Notes: generated from the sequence alone by a model not told the origin. 64,000 nucleotides of DNA from Prochlorococcus marinus XMU1405 (GCF_017696275.1 NZ_JAAORF010000003.1:310001-374000); one strand, 5' to 3'; counted from the first letter of the stretch, positions 1 through 8,839 are shown. Program-made: numbers and translations.

Positions 1-55
1 TATCTCCAGTAATTTCATTATTTTTTGCTAAGACTGAGGAAAGAGAAATTACCAA
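1..55 (-). CDS. possible 5' part of a small exported protein running off the window
   Basis: The minus strand reads an open frame with a signal-peptide-like run (VISLSSVLAKNNEITGD) that leaves the window at position 1. A TTG at 53-55 is the only start I see; the frame stays open a little further upstream (KKQVKNIIF), so the true start is unclear. No family recognised. Confidence 0.25.
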   Translation of the reverse strand, partial: MVISLSSVLAKNNEITGD

Positions 56-190
56 AAAAATAATATTTTTTACTTGTTTTTTATTTTTTGGCTTGACATT
101 AATAATTATTTAATCTCTGAGTTAATGTAAAAAATACTCATGTTAATAACAATCAAATTAAATAAAATCATCTTATAAACACTCAAAACA

Positions 191-313
191 ATGAAAACAT
201 TAAAGAAAAAAAGACTGGGTACATTAGAAGTTTATGTTATTTTTTTAAGCTGCATTTATGCAGGCTTTATAGGTTATAAATCTCTATTAAATATTTTATT
301 TACTTGGAATTAA
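191..313 (+). CDS. small single-pass membrane protein, 40 aa
   Basis: ATG start. A basic N-terminus (KTLKKKRLG) is followed by one hydrophobic segment of about 20 residues, ending LFTWN. No family recognised. The stop overlaps by 4 nt with the stop of the convergent gene at 310-444. The basic-then-hydrophobic layout predicts N-in membrane insertion. Confidence 0.55.
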   Translation: MKTLKKKRLGTLEVYVIFLSCIYAGFIGYKSLLNILFTWN

Positions 314-444
314 TTAATTCTTTCTAATGATTTAATCAACTTGCCTCCATCTTGGTCATCATCATCATTTGAAGCGAAAAATAAAAAAAATATTCCTAGA
401 GAAGCTATAGATAGCGAAATTGACAATACAGAAAGCTCATCCAT
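310..444 (-). CDS. small membrane protein with acidic DDDDQDGG tail, 44 aa
   Basis: One hydrophobic segment (about residues 8-24) is followed by NDDDDQDGGKLI. The same layout, a TM helix then a DDQDGG-x-LI tail, occurs in the 60-aa product at 1581-1763, so the two look like members of one small-protein family. Function unknown; the acidic tail could bind cations or a basic partner (inference). Confidence 0.6.
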   Translation of the reverse strand: MDELSVLSISLSIASLGIFFLFFASNDDDDQDGGKLIKSLERIN

Positions 445-563
445 AAATTAGAAATTTTTTTTATGATAAACGAAAAAAAATAAAAGACAGTAAAGAAATA
501 CACATTCTTGAAAATAAAAATTTCTTTTATTTGTAAAATGAAAAAACACATCCGAACTATTTC

Positions 564-839
564 GTGAAAGTTCTAGTATCTTCTCCCTGCAGTGCAAGCG
601 TAATAATTCAGTATGGAATAAAAAGTTGGCCTATTTGGGAATGTGAGCCAAGCAAATTTCAATGGAATTACGATGATAAGGAAATTTGCTTAATTATTGA
701 AGGTCAAGCAAATATAAGTACCCAAAACGGTGACATTTACGTGATTAAAGCTGGAGATCTTGTTGAGTTTCCCGCTGGACTTAAATGCGAATGGGAAGTA
801 ACCAAAAGTATTAAAAAACATTATCGATTGGGTAGCTAA
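564..839 (+). CDS. small cupin-domain protein, 91 aa
   Basis: GTG start. The central part (IIEGQANISTQNGDIYVIKAGDLVEFPAG) reads as the conserved half of a single-domain cupin: glycine turn, beta strand, then PAG turn, as in the DUF861/Cupin_3 group of short cyanobacterial proteins. The classical metal-binding histidines are absent, so it may be a non-enzymatic or small-ligand-binding cupin. Monocistronic, with intergenic DNA on both sides. Confidence 0.8.
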   Translation: MKVLVSSPCSASVIIQYGIKSWPIWECEPSKFQWNYDDKEICLIIEGQANISTQNGDIYVIKAGDLVEFPAGLKCEWEVTKSIKKHYRLGS

Positions 840-930
840 ATTTAAGAAAAAAAATTTTTTCTTCTTTACTGTTTAGTCAATGTAGATAAAATATGGTTAA
901 TAAATAATTTTCAAGAAGGAAACTAATATT

Positions 931-1101
931 ATGCCTTTTACTGATCAAGAATATTTTGAGGTTATTGAAAAAAACGAAATAGTAAAAAAGGCCTTTGAAA
1001 ATATTAAGCAAATTTGCATTGATTTACAAAAACAAACAAATTGTCCTGAAGAGGATCTAAAAGATTTTCTTGAATTTATTTCTAAACAATGGAATAAGTA
1101 A
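931..1101 (+). CDS. small soluble protein, 56 aa, unknown
   Basis: ATG preceded by AAGGA nine bases upstream. The charged, helix-rich sequence (EVIEKNEIVKKAFENIKQ) contains two cysteines (ICIDLQKQTNC) and ends QWNK. No domain recognised. A good ribosome-binding site and protein-like composition support a real gene. Confidence 0.6.
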   Translation: MPFTDQEYFEVIEKNEIVKKAFENIKQICIDLQKQTNCPEEDLKDFLEFISKQWNK

Positions 1102-1165
1102 TAATTAACAAGCCTTTTAAATACTAAATTTAAAATTTCAATTTAGTTTTCTGACACAATAAGTT

Positions 1166-1297
1166 CTAATCTAATTCCTTTTTTGGTTTTGTATTGATAC
1201 TGGAAGTTCCCTTAGCAGCAGAAACGAAGAAAAAGAAGCCGACAATTCCTGAGATACCAAATATCGCAGCCAAAGGATCAAAAGTGAAAGAAAACAT
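1166..1297 (-). CDS. small membrane protein, 43 aa
   Basis: I start at the internal ATG giving MFSFTFDPLAAIFGISG, because the upstream extension is not membrane-like or well placed for translation. One hydrophobic helix (DPLAAIFGISGIVGFFFFV) is followed by a Lys-rich tail (NTKPKKELD). No family recognised. Confidence 0.5.
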   Translation of the reverse strand: MFSFTFDPLAAIFGISGIVGFFFFVSAAKGTSSINTKPKKELD

Positions 1298-1372
1298 AGA
1301 ATTTATAAAATCAAGATAAATAATAGTTTTTGAATCAAAATTGTACAATTATTGTTAAGTATAAAAAATAAC

Positions 1373-1384
1373 AATCGCGCGATT
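1373..1384. promoter_or_regulatory. 12-bp perfect GC-core palindrome
   Basis: AATCGCGCGATT is a perfect palindrome inside a very AT-rich intergenic stretch, upstream of both the minus-strand gene ending at 1166 and the plus-strand gene at 1581. It could be an operator; no regulator is implied by neighbours. Confidence 0.25.
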
Positions 1385-1580
1385 CATTATGTCATTATTA
1401 GTTTCTCAGTAGGTTCAAGAAAATAATTATTAAATTGATTTTAAGAATAAAAATATCAATACATACCGAAGATCTATTCGTGCGAAAGAGAAAAGTTTTT
1501 AAAAAATATTTATAGAAATATTGAATAAAACACTACACAGAGGATCCACAATTGTTGTTTCTTTAGATTATTATCAACAC

Positions 1581-1763
1581 ATGACAGAATTTTACTCAGC
1601 TTCTTCTTCCGTAAATCCTCTTACAGCGATATTATGGTGCTTTTATCCAGTAGCTGTACTCGTAATTATTGAATTACTTTTTGGGGGTGGCTTTGATGAT
1701 GACAATAATGACGATCAAGATGGTGGAATGCTTATACCTGCTTACTCTAGATCAGACGTTTGA
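1581..1763 (+). CDS. small membrane protein with DDQDGG tail, 60 aa
   Basis: The ATG at 1581 gives MTEFYSASSSVNPL; a TTG 60 nt upstream in frame is possible but less likely. One TM segment (about residues 12-32) leads to GGGFDDDNNDDQDGGMLIP. It shares the DDQDGG-x-LI tail with the product at 310-444. Confidence 0.65.
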   Translation: MTEFYSASSSVNPLTAILWCFYPVAVLVIIELLFGGGFDDDNNDDQDGGMLIPAYSRSDV

Positions 1764-1811
1764 ATTTTTTGAATTTTTTTAAATTATAAACTCATAAAAA
1801 ATTTAATTTAA

Positions 1812-1952
1812 TTGGCCAACAATATTGATACTACCCATATTTCTCTAATTACACTGACCATCCTGATGATTTCCTCTCTAACCTGGCTCATCTTAAAAAC
1901 TCTTAAGGAAGGTAGAAAAGCTTTAGCAGAAATAAATAAGGATAGATCGTGA
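1812..1952 (+). CDS. small membrane protein, 46 aa
   Basis: TTG start (MANNIDTTHISLITLTILMI). One TM helix (about residues 11-28) is followed by an amphipathic basic tail (KTLKEGRKALAEINKDRS). It lies 48 nt after the preceding gene on the same strand and may share its transcript. Confidence 0.5.
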   Translation: MANNIDTTHISLITLTILMISSLTWLILKTLKEGRKALAEINKDRS

Positions 1953-2197
1953 AATACAATAGAAATTTAAAAATGTAGAATTTGATTACATTTAGAAATC
2001 CTCAGATTTATAAGTTTTACTAACTAAATAGATATATTCCAAAAAATTAAAAACTTTTCCTTCTCAAAGTTTGGGGAAAGCATAAAAAACTTAAATAAAT
2101 ACTAGAATTTGTTTGATTGCTAAGTCAAAAAATTACCAACCTGCTGAAATCCCATTTTTATGAAAGGCTCTCTTTGTTATCACTTTAATAAATAAAA

Positions 2198-2293
2198 ATG
2201 CATCTAAATTCTTTACTTTATATTTGTTCTATATCTTTATTCATTTATATAATGGCGCTGTTTTGGAGAGACTTGCCAAATCAAAAAAAATAA
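2198..2293 (+). CDS. micro membrane protein, 31 aa
   Basis: ATG start. MHLNSLLYICSISLFIYIMA is almost wholly hydrophobic, then FWRDLPNQKK. A single-helix peptide of unknown role; call rests on composition only. Confidence 0.4.
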   Translation: MHLNSLLYICSISLFIYIMALFWRDLPNQKK

Positions 2294-2374
2294 TAAATAA
2301 TTAATATTAAATTTATTGCTTATCAAAATAAATTGAGTTATTAATTTAATATTGGATTTAATTTTTTTATATAA

Positions 2375-2539
2375 ATGCTGAAAGGATCTTCAAATCACAA
2401 AAACAAAAATATATTCTCAGAAACAACAAGTATTGAAAAAGAAAAGATTATTTGCAAAGACGGATTCTGTTCATTACCAAATAGAGATGAGCTCCCAAAA
2501 CAAGATTCAAATGATATGAATTTATTTGATCCTATTTAG
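2375..2539 (+). CDS. small soluble protein with CKDGFC motif, 54 aa
   Basis: ATG start. The hydrophilic N-terminus is followed by IICKDGFCSLPNRDELP, a C-x4-C pair, and an acidic end (SNDMNLFDPI). The closely spaced cysteines could bind a metal or form a disulfide. No family recognised. Confidence 0.5.
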   Translation: MLKGSSNHKNKNIFSETTSIEKEKIICKDGFCSLPNRDELPKQDSNDMNLFDPI

Positions 2540-2607
2540 TAAATAAAAAACATTTTGAGAAATTGAAGATTAAATTTATAGTATTAAATTCTTTTAATTT
2601 TTAATAT

Positions 2608-2943
2608 ATGCTTAACAACTTTTTTAATGCATATAAAGAATTTTGGATTAAAGCTACAGAATTCAATGGATTCACATCTAGATCAGACTGGTGGTTAGTT
2701 CAATTAGCGAATCTTATAATTTCTTTACTAACTATCCCAATATTTTTAAAAACTTTTGGTTTCAATGCTTATGGATTAGTTTGTGTCATTCCTCAAATAG
2801 CTATTGATGTAAGAAGAATCAGAGACTTTGGAAAAGATTGGAAATGGATCTTTATTAATTTAATACCTATTTTCGGATGGATCTTGTGGTTCATCTGGCT
2901 AGGCTTTGGTAAGACTGGTAATGGGAAAAATAAACTTATATAG
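2608..2943 (+). CDS. DUF805 family membrane protein
   Basis: 111 aa. The N-terminal FNGFTSRSDWWLVQL matches the 'G-R-x-R-x-x-W' opening of DUF805 (YhaH-type) proteins. Hydrophobic segments lie near residues 30-50, 55-65 and 80-100. IDVRRIRDFGKDW (about 67-79) fits the family's conserved R-R-x-x-D-x-G-x-x-W core, and the GFGKTGNGKN end fits the usual G-T-x-G-x-N tail. Function in bacteria is unknown; about the usual family length, so probably intact. Confidence 0.85.
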   Translation: MLNNFFNAYKEFWIKATEFNGFTSRSDWWLVQLANLIISLLTIPIFLKTFGFNAYGLVCVIPQIAIDVRRIRDFGKDWKWIFINLIPIFGWILWFIWLGFGKTGNGKNKLI

Positions 2944-2954
2944 AAATTAACTCC

Positions 2955-3272
2955 TCATTTTTTTCTTTTTTTAAAATCTACAAATCTTACCTTGTTTCTT
3001 AACTCTATTTGTTTTTCAAGAATTCTAAACACATGCATCTCGCATTCGGTTAATTTAAGAAACTGATCGAGTGTATCTTTATCTTCTTCATCAAAATTCT
3101 CGAAAACTTCTGAAATAGCAATACTATTTCTAGAAATAAAATCCTCTGCTACATCTTGTGGATTCTTACCTGATTCGAAATCCTCAAAAGCTTCATAAGA
3201 ATTAAGTTCTCTTGTTAACCATTTAAACCATGGTTCATTTTTATTATGTTTTTTATTTATGATTTTCTTCAT
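2955..3272 (-). CDS. conserved-type hypothetical protein, 105 aa
   Basis: Soluble and strongly charged: a basic N-terminus (MKKIINKKHNKNEPWFKWL), an acidic middle (YEAFEDFESGKNPQDVAEDF) and a Lys/Arg-rich end (DFKKRKK). No domain recognised. Convergent with the DUF805 gene, 11 nt away. Confidence 0.65.
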   Translation of the reverse strand: MKKIINKKHNKNEPWFKWLTRELNSYEAFEDFESGKNPQDVAEDFISRNSIAISEVFENFDEEDKDTLDQFLKLTECEMHVFRILEKQIELRNKVRFVDFKKRKK

Positions 3273-3481
3273 GAAAAAATTTTTACTAGTTTAATCATTA
3301 TTAGTTATTCATTTTTTGACAGCTGTACAAATACTTATTTTAAAAAACCAATTAAAGAATAACCTTATTTATTTTTTACAAAATAACTAGCATAATTACC
3401 ATAAAGCTTTTTAAAGAATAAGTATTTATTACTCATTTTTTTGTTTATGAGATAGCTAGAATTTATTTTTAGTAAAGTACA

Positions 3482-3700
3482 TTGTCAATTCCATTTTACG
3501 ACTTTCCTTCATCTCCAATTTTAATAATTGGTGCTCTTGGCATTGCAGTAGCGATAGCAGTTTTTTTTGTCTCTTACCAAAAATATTTCAATTCTCCTTT
3601 GAACAAAGAGCGTGCAGAAAAGAAAAAATCCTTAATTAAGGAACAAAAAGAATTAAATGAAAGATTAGAAAAAATAGAACAAGAATTAAAAAATTTATAA
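3482..3700 (+). CDS. small membrane-anchored coiled-coil protein, 72 aa
   Basis: TTG start (MSIPFYDFPSSPILII). One TM helix (about residues 13-30) is followed by a Lys/Glu heptad-like stretch (NKERAEKKKSLIKEQKELNE...) predicted to be a coiled coil. A helix-plus-coil tether; partner unknown. Confidence 0.6.
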   Translation: MSIPFYDFPSSPILIIGALGIAVAIAVFFVSYQKYFNSPLNKERAEKKKSLIKEQKELNERLEKIEQELKNL

Positions 3701-3785
3701 AAAGAACTCTTAAATAGAGATGAGTGAATGATCTCGAATTCAAGACCTTAATTTTTTAAACATGAATTTTGGTCTATAAGGAGTT

Positions 3786-3941
3786 ATGGATAAAGATCAT
3801 CTTATTGAGTTAATTTCTAATAGTCTTCTTTACGAGAGCAAAAATTCTGACTCTACTAAGAATCTTAGTGACTTTAAAAATTACTTAGAAAGATTAAATC
3901 TAGATCAATTGAGAACTATGTCTAAAGAATTTATCCTTTAG
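3786..3941 (+). CDS. small MDK-x-HLI family protein, 51 aa
   Basis: ATG with AAGGAG upstream. MDKDHLIELISNSLL at the N-terminus and LNLDQLRTMSKEFIL at the C-terminus match, at the same total length, the product at 35020-35175, so the two are paralogues. The middle is variable and charged. No domain recognised. Confidence 0.65.
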   Translation: MDKDHLIELISNSLLYESKNSDSTKNLSDFKNYLERLNLDQLRTMSKEFIL

Positions 3942-4023
3942 TATGAATTTTAAAAATTTTATTGTTTATTAAATAATCAATACTTTTTAAAAATTGTTAG
4001 TATCAAAAAATAACAAATGAAAT

Positions 4024-5130
4024 ATGCCTAAAGTAAATAGAAGCGATTTTATAATAAAGCCATTTTTAAAAAAAAATAATATTAGAGCTTTTTATCAAAT
4101 TTTTTCTACCATCTTCCCAATAATTTCTATTTGGTTAATTGTTCACCAAATAATAATTCAACCTTTTACATTATTGATAAAAGCATTCCTATTGGTACCT
4201 TTTATAGTTCTTCTAACTCTGTTCTCTTCTCGAACATTCTCATTAATGCACGATTGCGGACATAATTCTCTTTTTACAAAACGAAAATTAAACCGCTTTT
4301 TTGGATTTTTACTTGGCTTAGTTAATGGAATTCCTCAGAAGTCATGGTCAATTGATCATGCATTTCATCATAGAAATAATGGAAATTGGGAAATTTACAA
4401 AGGGCCGATAGATGTTTTAAGTCTTGAAGACTATAATTCCCTTACAAAAAGAGAGCAAATATTTTATAAAGTAAGTCGAAACTGGATTATGCTTTTCCCT
4501 GGAGGTTTTTTTTACTTAGTTTTAAAACCTAGATTGGGACTGGTTATCATTATTTTTAATTTCACTAAAGATATATTGGAAGAGACTTTTATCAAAATAA
4601 AAAACAGAGAAATTTCTCAACTTCTAGATATTAATTCAAGAGTCAAACCACCTTTTTCTGATTATGGAGATAATTTTAGTGAACTATTTGAATTAATAAT
4701 CAATAACATAGTAGTAATAATAGGTTGGATTTTTATGTGCAAATGGTTGGGATTAGTTTTTTTCTTATCATTTTATTCCGCGATACTAACCTTATCAGCA
4801 GCAATTTTAATATGTGTTTTTTTCGTTCAGCATAACTATGAAAATGCATATGCTAAAAATACAAAAAATTGGGATCTTATCGATGGAGCGATTTTAGGAA
4901 GTAGCAATTTAGATATCCCTAATTGGCTAAATTGGTTTTTAGCAGACATATCCTTCCACAGCATTCATCATCTCTCTGAGAGAATCCCAAATTACAACTT
5001 AAGAGCTTGTCATAAAGCAAACGTTCATTTGCTTCAAAAATCCAAGTTCTTAAAACTAAGCGATTTTTCAAACTGCTTCAAATATATTATTTGGGATAAT
5101 AAAAATGAAAAATTAATTCCAATAAGCTAA
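4024..5130 (+). CDS. membrane fatty acid desaturase
   Basis: 368 aa. Three histidine boxes that ligate the di-iron centre of membrane desaturases/hydroxylases are visible: HDCGH (76-80), HAFHH (112-116) and HSIHH (312-316). Hydrophobic segments lie at about 28-65, 92-104, 160-180 and 225-270. By family knowledge it introduces double bonds (or hydroxyls) into membrane lipid acyl chains using ferredoxin electrons. A second, distinct desaturase lies at 6725. Position specificity cannot be read from the sequence. Start ATG at 4024; no clear operon partner. Confidence 0.85.
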   Translation: MPKVNRSDFIIKPFLKKNNIRAFYQIFSTIFPIISIWLIVHQIIIQPFTLLIKAFLLVPFIVLLTLFSSRTFSLMHDCGHNSLFTKRKLNRFFGFLLGLVNGIPQKSWSIDHAFHHRNNGNWEIYKGPIDVLSLEDYNSLTKREQIFYKVSRNWIMLFPGGFFYLVLKPRLGLVIIIFNFTKDILEETFIKIKNREISQLLDINSRVKPPFSDYGDNFSELFELIINNIVVIIGWIFMCKWLGLVFFLSFYSAILTLSAAILICVFFVQHNYENAYAKNTKNWDLIDGAILGSSNLDIPNWLNWFLADISFHSIHHLSERIPNYNLRACHKANVHLLQKSKFLKLSDFSNCFKYIIWDNKNEKLIPIS

Positions 5131-5133
5131 TAG

Positions 5134-5286
5134 TTAATTCAACCTTCTTCTCAATTTTCTTTTTAGAGGAATACTGCTATATGCATGGGTACCAATAGAT
5201 GGTGGTAAGTCATTCTCTAATGGATGCATGAAAGCATTTGCCATACTCTCTAACATTTTCGAAAGCCAATTAATTACTGATTTCAT
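5134..5286 (-). CDS. small basic protein, 50 aa, unknown
   Basis: MKSVINWLSKMLESMANAF forms an amphipathic helix, followed by HPLENDLPPSIGTHAY and a very basic end (LKRKLRRRLN). Protein-like and intact; no family recognised. Convergent with the desaturase, 3 nt apart. Confidence 0.55.
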   Translation of the reverse strand: MKSVINWLSKMLESMANAFMHPLENDLPPSIGTHAYSSIPLKRKLRRRLN

Positions 5287-5574
5287 TTGAAAATTTAAAA
5301 GTGTACTTTTTTATCTTCTAACTAAATTACTGAAAAGTAAATCAGTCTTTATGCTGATTTTTTTAGAATATTACCTTATAAACTAATATTAAATAATCAA
5401 AAGTGTTTTTTTCTTTTATCTTTTAAAAGAATAAAAATACTACCTTTTTAAAGACAAACTAGGTGAAATATAGCTTTAGTAAATAATACTTATTTTTTCT
5501 AATTCACTTAATAAATTAAATTATTGAACATAAATTCGTGCTATATCTCTATTCCAAATAAATTAGACAATATT

Positions 5575-5733
5575 ATGAATGATTCATTTGTTTCTACAAA
5601 CCAGAACACAGAAATAGATTCTATTAATTCATATTTTGAGTGTATTACTGAATGCAGTATTGTGGATGGTCATCAAGAATGTATTACTCGTTGTTTAGAA
5701 GTGCATTTAAAGGGGGGTGAGCAAAATGAATAA
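5575..5733 (+). CDS. small twin-CX3C protein, 52 aa
   Basis: ATG at 5575 (MNDSFVSTNQNTEIDS) is preferred over an upstream in-frame TTG. The core FECITECS and ECITRCLE are two C-x3-C motifs about 14 residues apart, a helical-hairpin (CHCH-like) pattern. The product at 26111-26275 has the same layout. The stop overlaps the start of the next gene, so the two are probably translated together. Confidence 0.6.
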   Translation: MNDSFVSTNQNTEIDSINSYFECITECSIVDGHQECITRCLEVHLKGGEQNE

Positions 5734-5878
5734 AAAAAATTCACCGCAAAGGAAAACAACTTTAAAATGGAACTCCAATGGAGAACTTTCGGAAATTGAT
5801 ATGTTAAGGATTTTAGAAAAAATATCATCTCAGGACCTTAGCCAATGTGAATTAACATGCGATTCTGATCCAAATTAA
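5726..5878 (+). CDS. small protein with C-terminal cysteine pair, 50 aa
   Basis: ATG overlaps the upstream stop by 8 nt, with GGGGGGTGA upstream. Basic N-terminus (MNKKNSPQRKTTLKW), then NGELSEIDMLRILEKI and a CELTCDSDPN end with C-x3-C. Probably functions with the twin-CX3C protein encoded just upstream (inference from coupling). Confidence 0.55.
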   Translation: MNKKNSPQRKTTLKWNSNGELSEIDMLRILEKISSQDLSQCELTCDSDPN

Positions 5879-6009
5879 GATATGTTTTTCAATCTATTTC
5901 TAATACTGCTGATAAAAAAGCAGCTTACGGGATTTTTATAGGTTTTTAATTAATCAAATTTTAATCAAGATTTAGAACACTTTCATAAACCATAGTTTTA
6001 TTCTAAAAA

Positions 6010-6150
6010 TTAATTTTTAGAACTCCTACCTTTTTTTAAGAAAGTTTTGCTAATTTCTTTTTTTGTTAGTTGAATCGGTTTTACTAATCCTGAATCACCA
6101 TGAGTTGGACAATAATAAGTCATAAGCATCCAATTTTTTTCTTGATCCAT
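6010..6150 (-). CDS. small hypothetical protein, 46 aa
   Basis: MDQEKNWMLMTYYCPTHGDS then GLVKPIQLTKKEISKTFLKK. The single Cys-Pro-Thr-His and the basic tail are its only features. Soluble; no family recognised. Confidence 0.5.
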   Translation of the reverse strand: MDQEKNWMLMTYYCPTHGDSGLVKPIQLTKKEISKTFLKKGRSSKN

Positions 6151-6339
6151 AACTAATCACTATTTAAATAATGAATAAGTACATAGGATGAATTTTGAAA
6201 AAATTGCTTTTTTTTAAGCTTTTTTTCTTTTTTACTTAATAATTCATAAAAATTTTGGATCTATTCTCACAAAATAGATATAAATACGCATGACTTTAAA
6301 AAAAATTCCTGCTATTTATTAATAAATTCAAAATTATTC

Positions 6340-6471
6340 ATGTCTCTAGAATCTATATTGATGGTAGTTGCTCCAATCTGTCTTTTTACAGTAGGAGTTG
6401 TAGTTTTACCTATCCTAGTAACGCCACGTAAACAATCTGGTTTACCTAAGAGGTATATACGCGGTCTTTAA
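6340..6471 (+). CDS. small single-pass membrane protein, 43 aa
   Basis: MSLESILMVVAPICLFTVGV is a TM helix of about 25 residues, followed by PRKQSGLPKRYIRGL. Size and layout resemble photosystem or cytochrome accessory subunits, but it matches none that I recognise (not PetG, PetN, PsaM or PsbY). Confidence 0.55.
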   Translation: MSLESILMVVAPICLFTVGVVVLPILVTPRKQSGLPKRYIRGL

Positions 6472-6724
6472 ATTAATTAAGCTTTAAAGAAGCAAAGACA
6501 AGCAGGATAAAAAAGAAATAACTAAATAAAAAATTAATAAGATTGCGATAAAAGAATAAAATAAAAAATCTTTGGCAAAGTTAGTTTAATTTGAAGATAA
6601 AATTAAAATCTTAAAAACTTTATTTAAAAAAAAATTTATAAATTCTTTTCATTATGAGATCCTGTGATGGATAATAGAAAATATAAATTCACTTTTATTT
6701 AACAAAATTCTTATCCAAAAAAAT

Positions 6725-7891
6725 TTGAGTAATATAAAATTTTCAGGTCTTAAAGGCCAAGCGCTTGTAATAGAGGATAAAGATATTCCAAGCATAAAAG
6801 AATTTCAGGACGTTATCCCAAATCACTACTTTAAGTGCAATACCAAAACTTCTTTGAAGTATCTTTTACAAACTGCTTTAATTCAATCATTTGTAATTGC
6901 GATAGGGTTATCTATTCCATTTACCCCCAAAATGATCCCAATTTGGATTATTTACGCATTATTATCAGGTACCACTGCGATGGGATTCTGGGTAATTGCC
7001 CATGAATGTGGGCATGGAGCATTCTCTAAAAACAAAACATTGGAATCCATAACTGGTTATTTACTACATTCATTACTTCTAGTACCTTATTTTTCTTGGC
7101 AGCGTTCTCATGCAGTTCATCATCGATTCACAAATAACATAACCAATGGAGAAACTCACGTACCTTTAGTTATTAAAGGGAATGGAGTTACAGAAAAAGT
7201 TGGCGGAGAAAAAGAATTACATTTTTCAAATTCTTTAGGTAAGAAAAATTATGGAATTCTTCAACTTGTTTTACATCTTATATTTGGCTGGCCCGCTTAT
7301 TTACTTACAGGAAGTACAGGAGGAGTTAAGTATGGCACTTCAAATCATTTTTGGCCAATTAAACCATTTTCTAAAGCATTATGGCCATCAATATGGGCCA
7401 AAAAAGTTTGGATATCAGATATTGGTGTAGGTTTGACATTAATGGGCATGGTTTATTTAGTTTTCAAGTATGGATTATTTCCAGTAATTGCTCTATATTT
7501 TGGCCCCTTAATAGTGGTTAATTGTTGGCTAGTAGTTTATACATGGCTTCATCATACAGATTCAGATGTGCCTCATCTTTCAAATACCGAATTTTCCTTT
7601 ATGAGAGGCGCATTTCTATCTATTGACAGGCCTTACGGTGAAGTCCTTAATTTTCTTCACCATAATATAGGTTCTAGCCATGTCGTTCATCATGTATGTC
7701 CAACAATCCCTCATTATCATGCTAAGAAGGCAACTGTCTTAATTAAAAAAGCCTTTAAAAAAGCATATCTTTTTAATCCTGATCCAATACACAAAGCTCT
7801 ATGGAATATTGCTTGCAATTGCGTTGCTGTTAAGTCAGACATCAAGAGAGGAAGATATATATGGCAATCTTCATACAAATTGATGGATTAA
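6725..7891 (+). CDS. Delta-12-type fatty acid desaturase
   Basis: 388 aa from a TTG start. Histidine boxes: HECGH (93-97), HAVHH (129-133) and HVVHH (319-323). TWLHHTDSDVPH (273-284) is typical of the FAD2/DesA acyl-lipid branch. TM pairs lie at about 50-90 and 235-275. By family it desaturates acyl lipids, which would adjust membrane fluidity. It is clearly a different subfamily from the desaturase at 4024. Substrate position is inference. Confidence 0.88.
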   Translation: MSNIKFSGLKGQALVIEDKDIPSIKEFQDVIPNHYFKCNTKTSLKYLLQTALIQSFVIAIGLSIPFTPKMIPIWIIYALLSGTTAMGFWVIAHECGHGAFSKNKTLESITGYLLHSLLLVPYFSWQRSHAVHHRFTNNITNGETHVPLVIKGNGVTEKVGGEKELHFSNSLGKKNYGILQLVLHLIFGWPAYLLTGSTGGVKYGTSNHFWPIKPFSKALWPSIWAKKVWISDIGVGLTLMGMVYLVFKYGLFPVIALYFGPLIVVNCWLVVYTWLHHTDSDVPHLSNTEFSFMRGAFLSIDRPYGEVLNFLHHNIGSSHVVHHVCPTIPHYHAKKATVLIKKAFKKAYLFNPDPIHKALWNIACNCVAVKSDIKRGRYIWQSSYKLMD

Positions 7892-8008
7892 AAACACAAT
7901 AAAGATCAATTCTTTATCACATTAATTAACGCAAATCTGAAAAGAATATAAAAGAATTAGAAATATTAAATTTTTCATCTTAGAAAATACTTAAAATTAT
8001 GTACTTTT

Positions 8009-8170
8009 ATGAGTGGCGACAATTTGCATGGTAAGCAGCCTATTAAATTTTATTCGGAAAAAATAACACTAACAAAAGTTGAATTATTAGAAAGACAGTT
8101 GAGTTTAGGCGAAAAAATTTCAGATTTAGATCAAAAGCATAAAGAATGGAGCAAAAAACTATCAGGTTGA
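8009..8170 (+). CDS. small charged protein, 53 aa, unknown
   Basis: ATG at 8009. MSGDNLHGKQPIKFYSEKIT is followed by a helical charged stretch (LTKVELLERQLSLGEKISDL) probably forming a short coiled coil, ending KHKEWSKKLSG. No family recognised. Confidence 0.5.
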   Translation: MSGDNLHGKQPIKFYSEKITLTKVELLERQLSLGEKISDLDQKHKEWSKKLSG

Positions 8171-8221
8171 TCATCTAATATGATGAATTTGAATGACTTA
8201 TTGATATTTGTATTTACCTTA

Positions 8222-8839
8222 TCAAGAAACTTTTCTGTAAATTATTGAAAAATTATTTGCAGGCATCCTAATAATATCCTCTTGAGAAAAACCATTTTTC
8301 TCACTCTCATCACAAACTTCCTCAAGATTTTTAATACCCCAAAGATCATTTTTCATTTTTAATGCATTATCGAAAGAATAATTACTTTCACTTGTATGCT
8401 TATTACAAATTTTAAATGGGCCATACAAAATCAAAAATTGTCCCTTTTTGAGTAATTTTCCTGCTTCTCTAAAGAGTGCTACAGTGCAAGACCACTCTGC
8501 TACATGAATCATATTTATAGATACTATTCCTTGCAAAGAATGAGCTAGTATCAATGGAATTTTCCAAGGAATTTTTTCTACATCAATCTCAAGAGGCTGG
8601 GGCATTTTCTTAGTTAGGTCTTCATACTCAATCCAAGAACTTATACTCTTTCTATGCACTAACTCTGGGTCACTTGTTTGCCAAATTATTCCAGGAAAGC
8701 GTTTTTGAAAAACCACTCCATGTTCACCGCTACCACTCCCGATTTCCAATACTGAACCTTTTTTTATAATTCTGGATAGAACATCACCAATACAGTCTCT
8801 ATTTCTTTGGGTTGCCGAAAAAAAAAGTCTATTATCCAA
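8222..8839 (-). CDS. DUF938 SAM-dependent methyltransferase-like protein
   Basis: 205 aa. FFSATQRNRDCIGDVL and the glycine-rich LEIGSGSGEHGV (31-42) form the SAM-binding motif I of the DUF938 family. MIHVAEW (about 110-116) and LYGPF (about 139-143) are further family landmarks. Such proteins are predicted class I methyltransferases; the substrate is unknown. Length is near the family norm. Confidence 0.85.
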   Translation of the reverse strand: MDNRLFFSATQRNRDCIGDVLSRIIKKGSVLEIGSGSGEHGVVFQKRFPGIIWQTSDPELVHRKSISSWIEYEDLTKKMPQPLEIDVEKIPWKIPLILAHSLQGIVSINMIHVAEWSCTVALFREAGKLLKKGQFLILYGPFKICNKHTSESNYSFDNALKMKNDLWGIKNLEEVCDESEKNGFSQEDIIRMPANNFSIIYRKVS

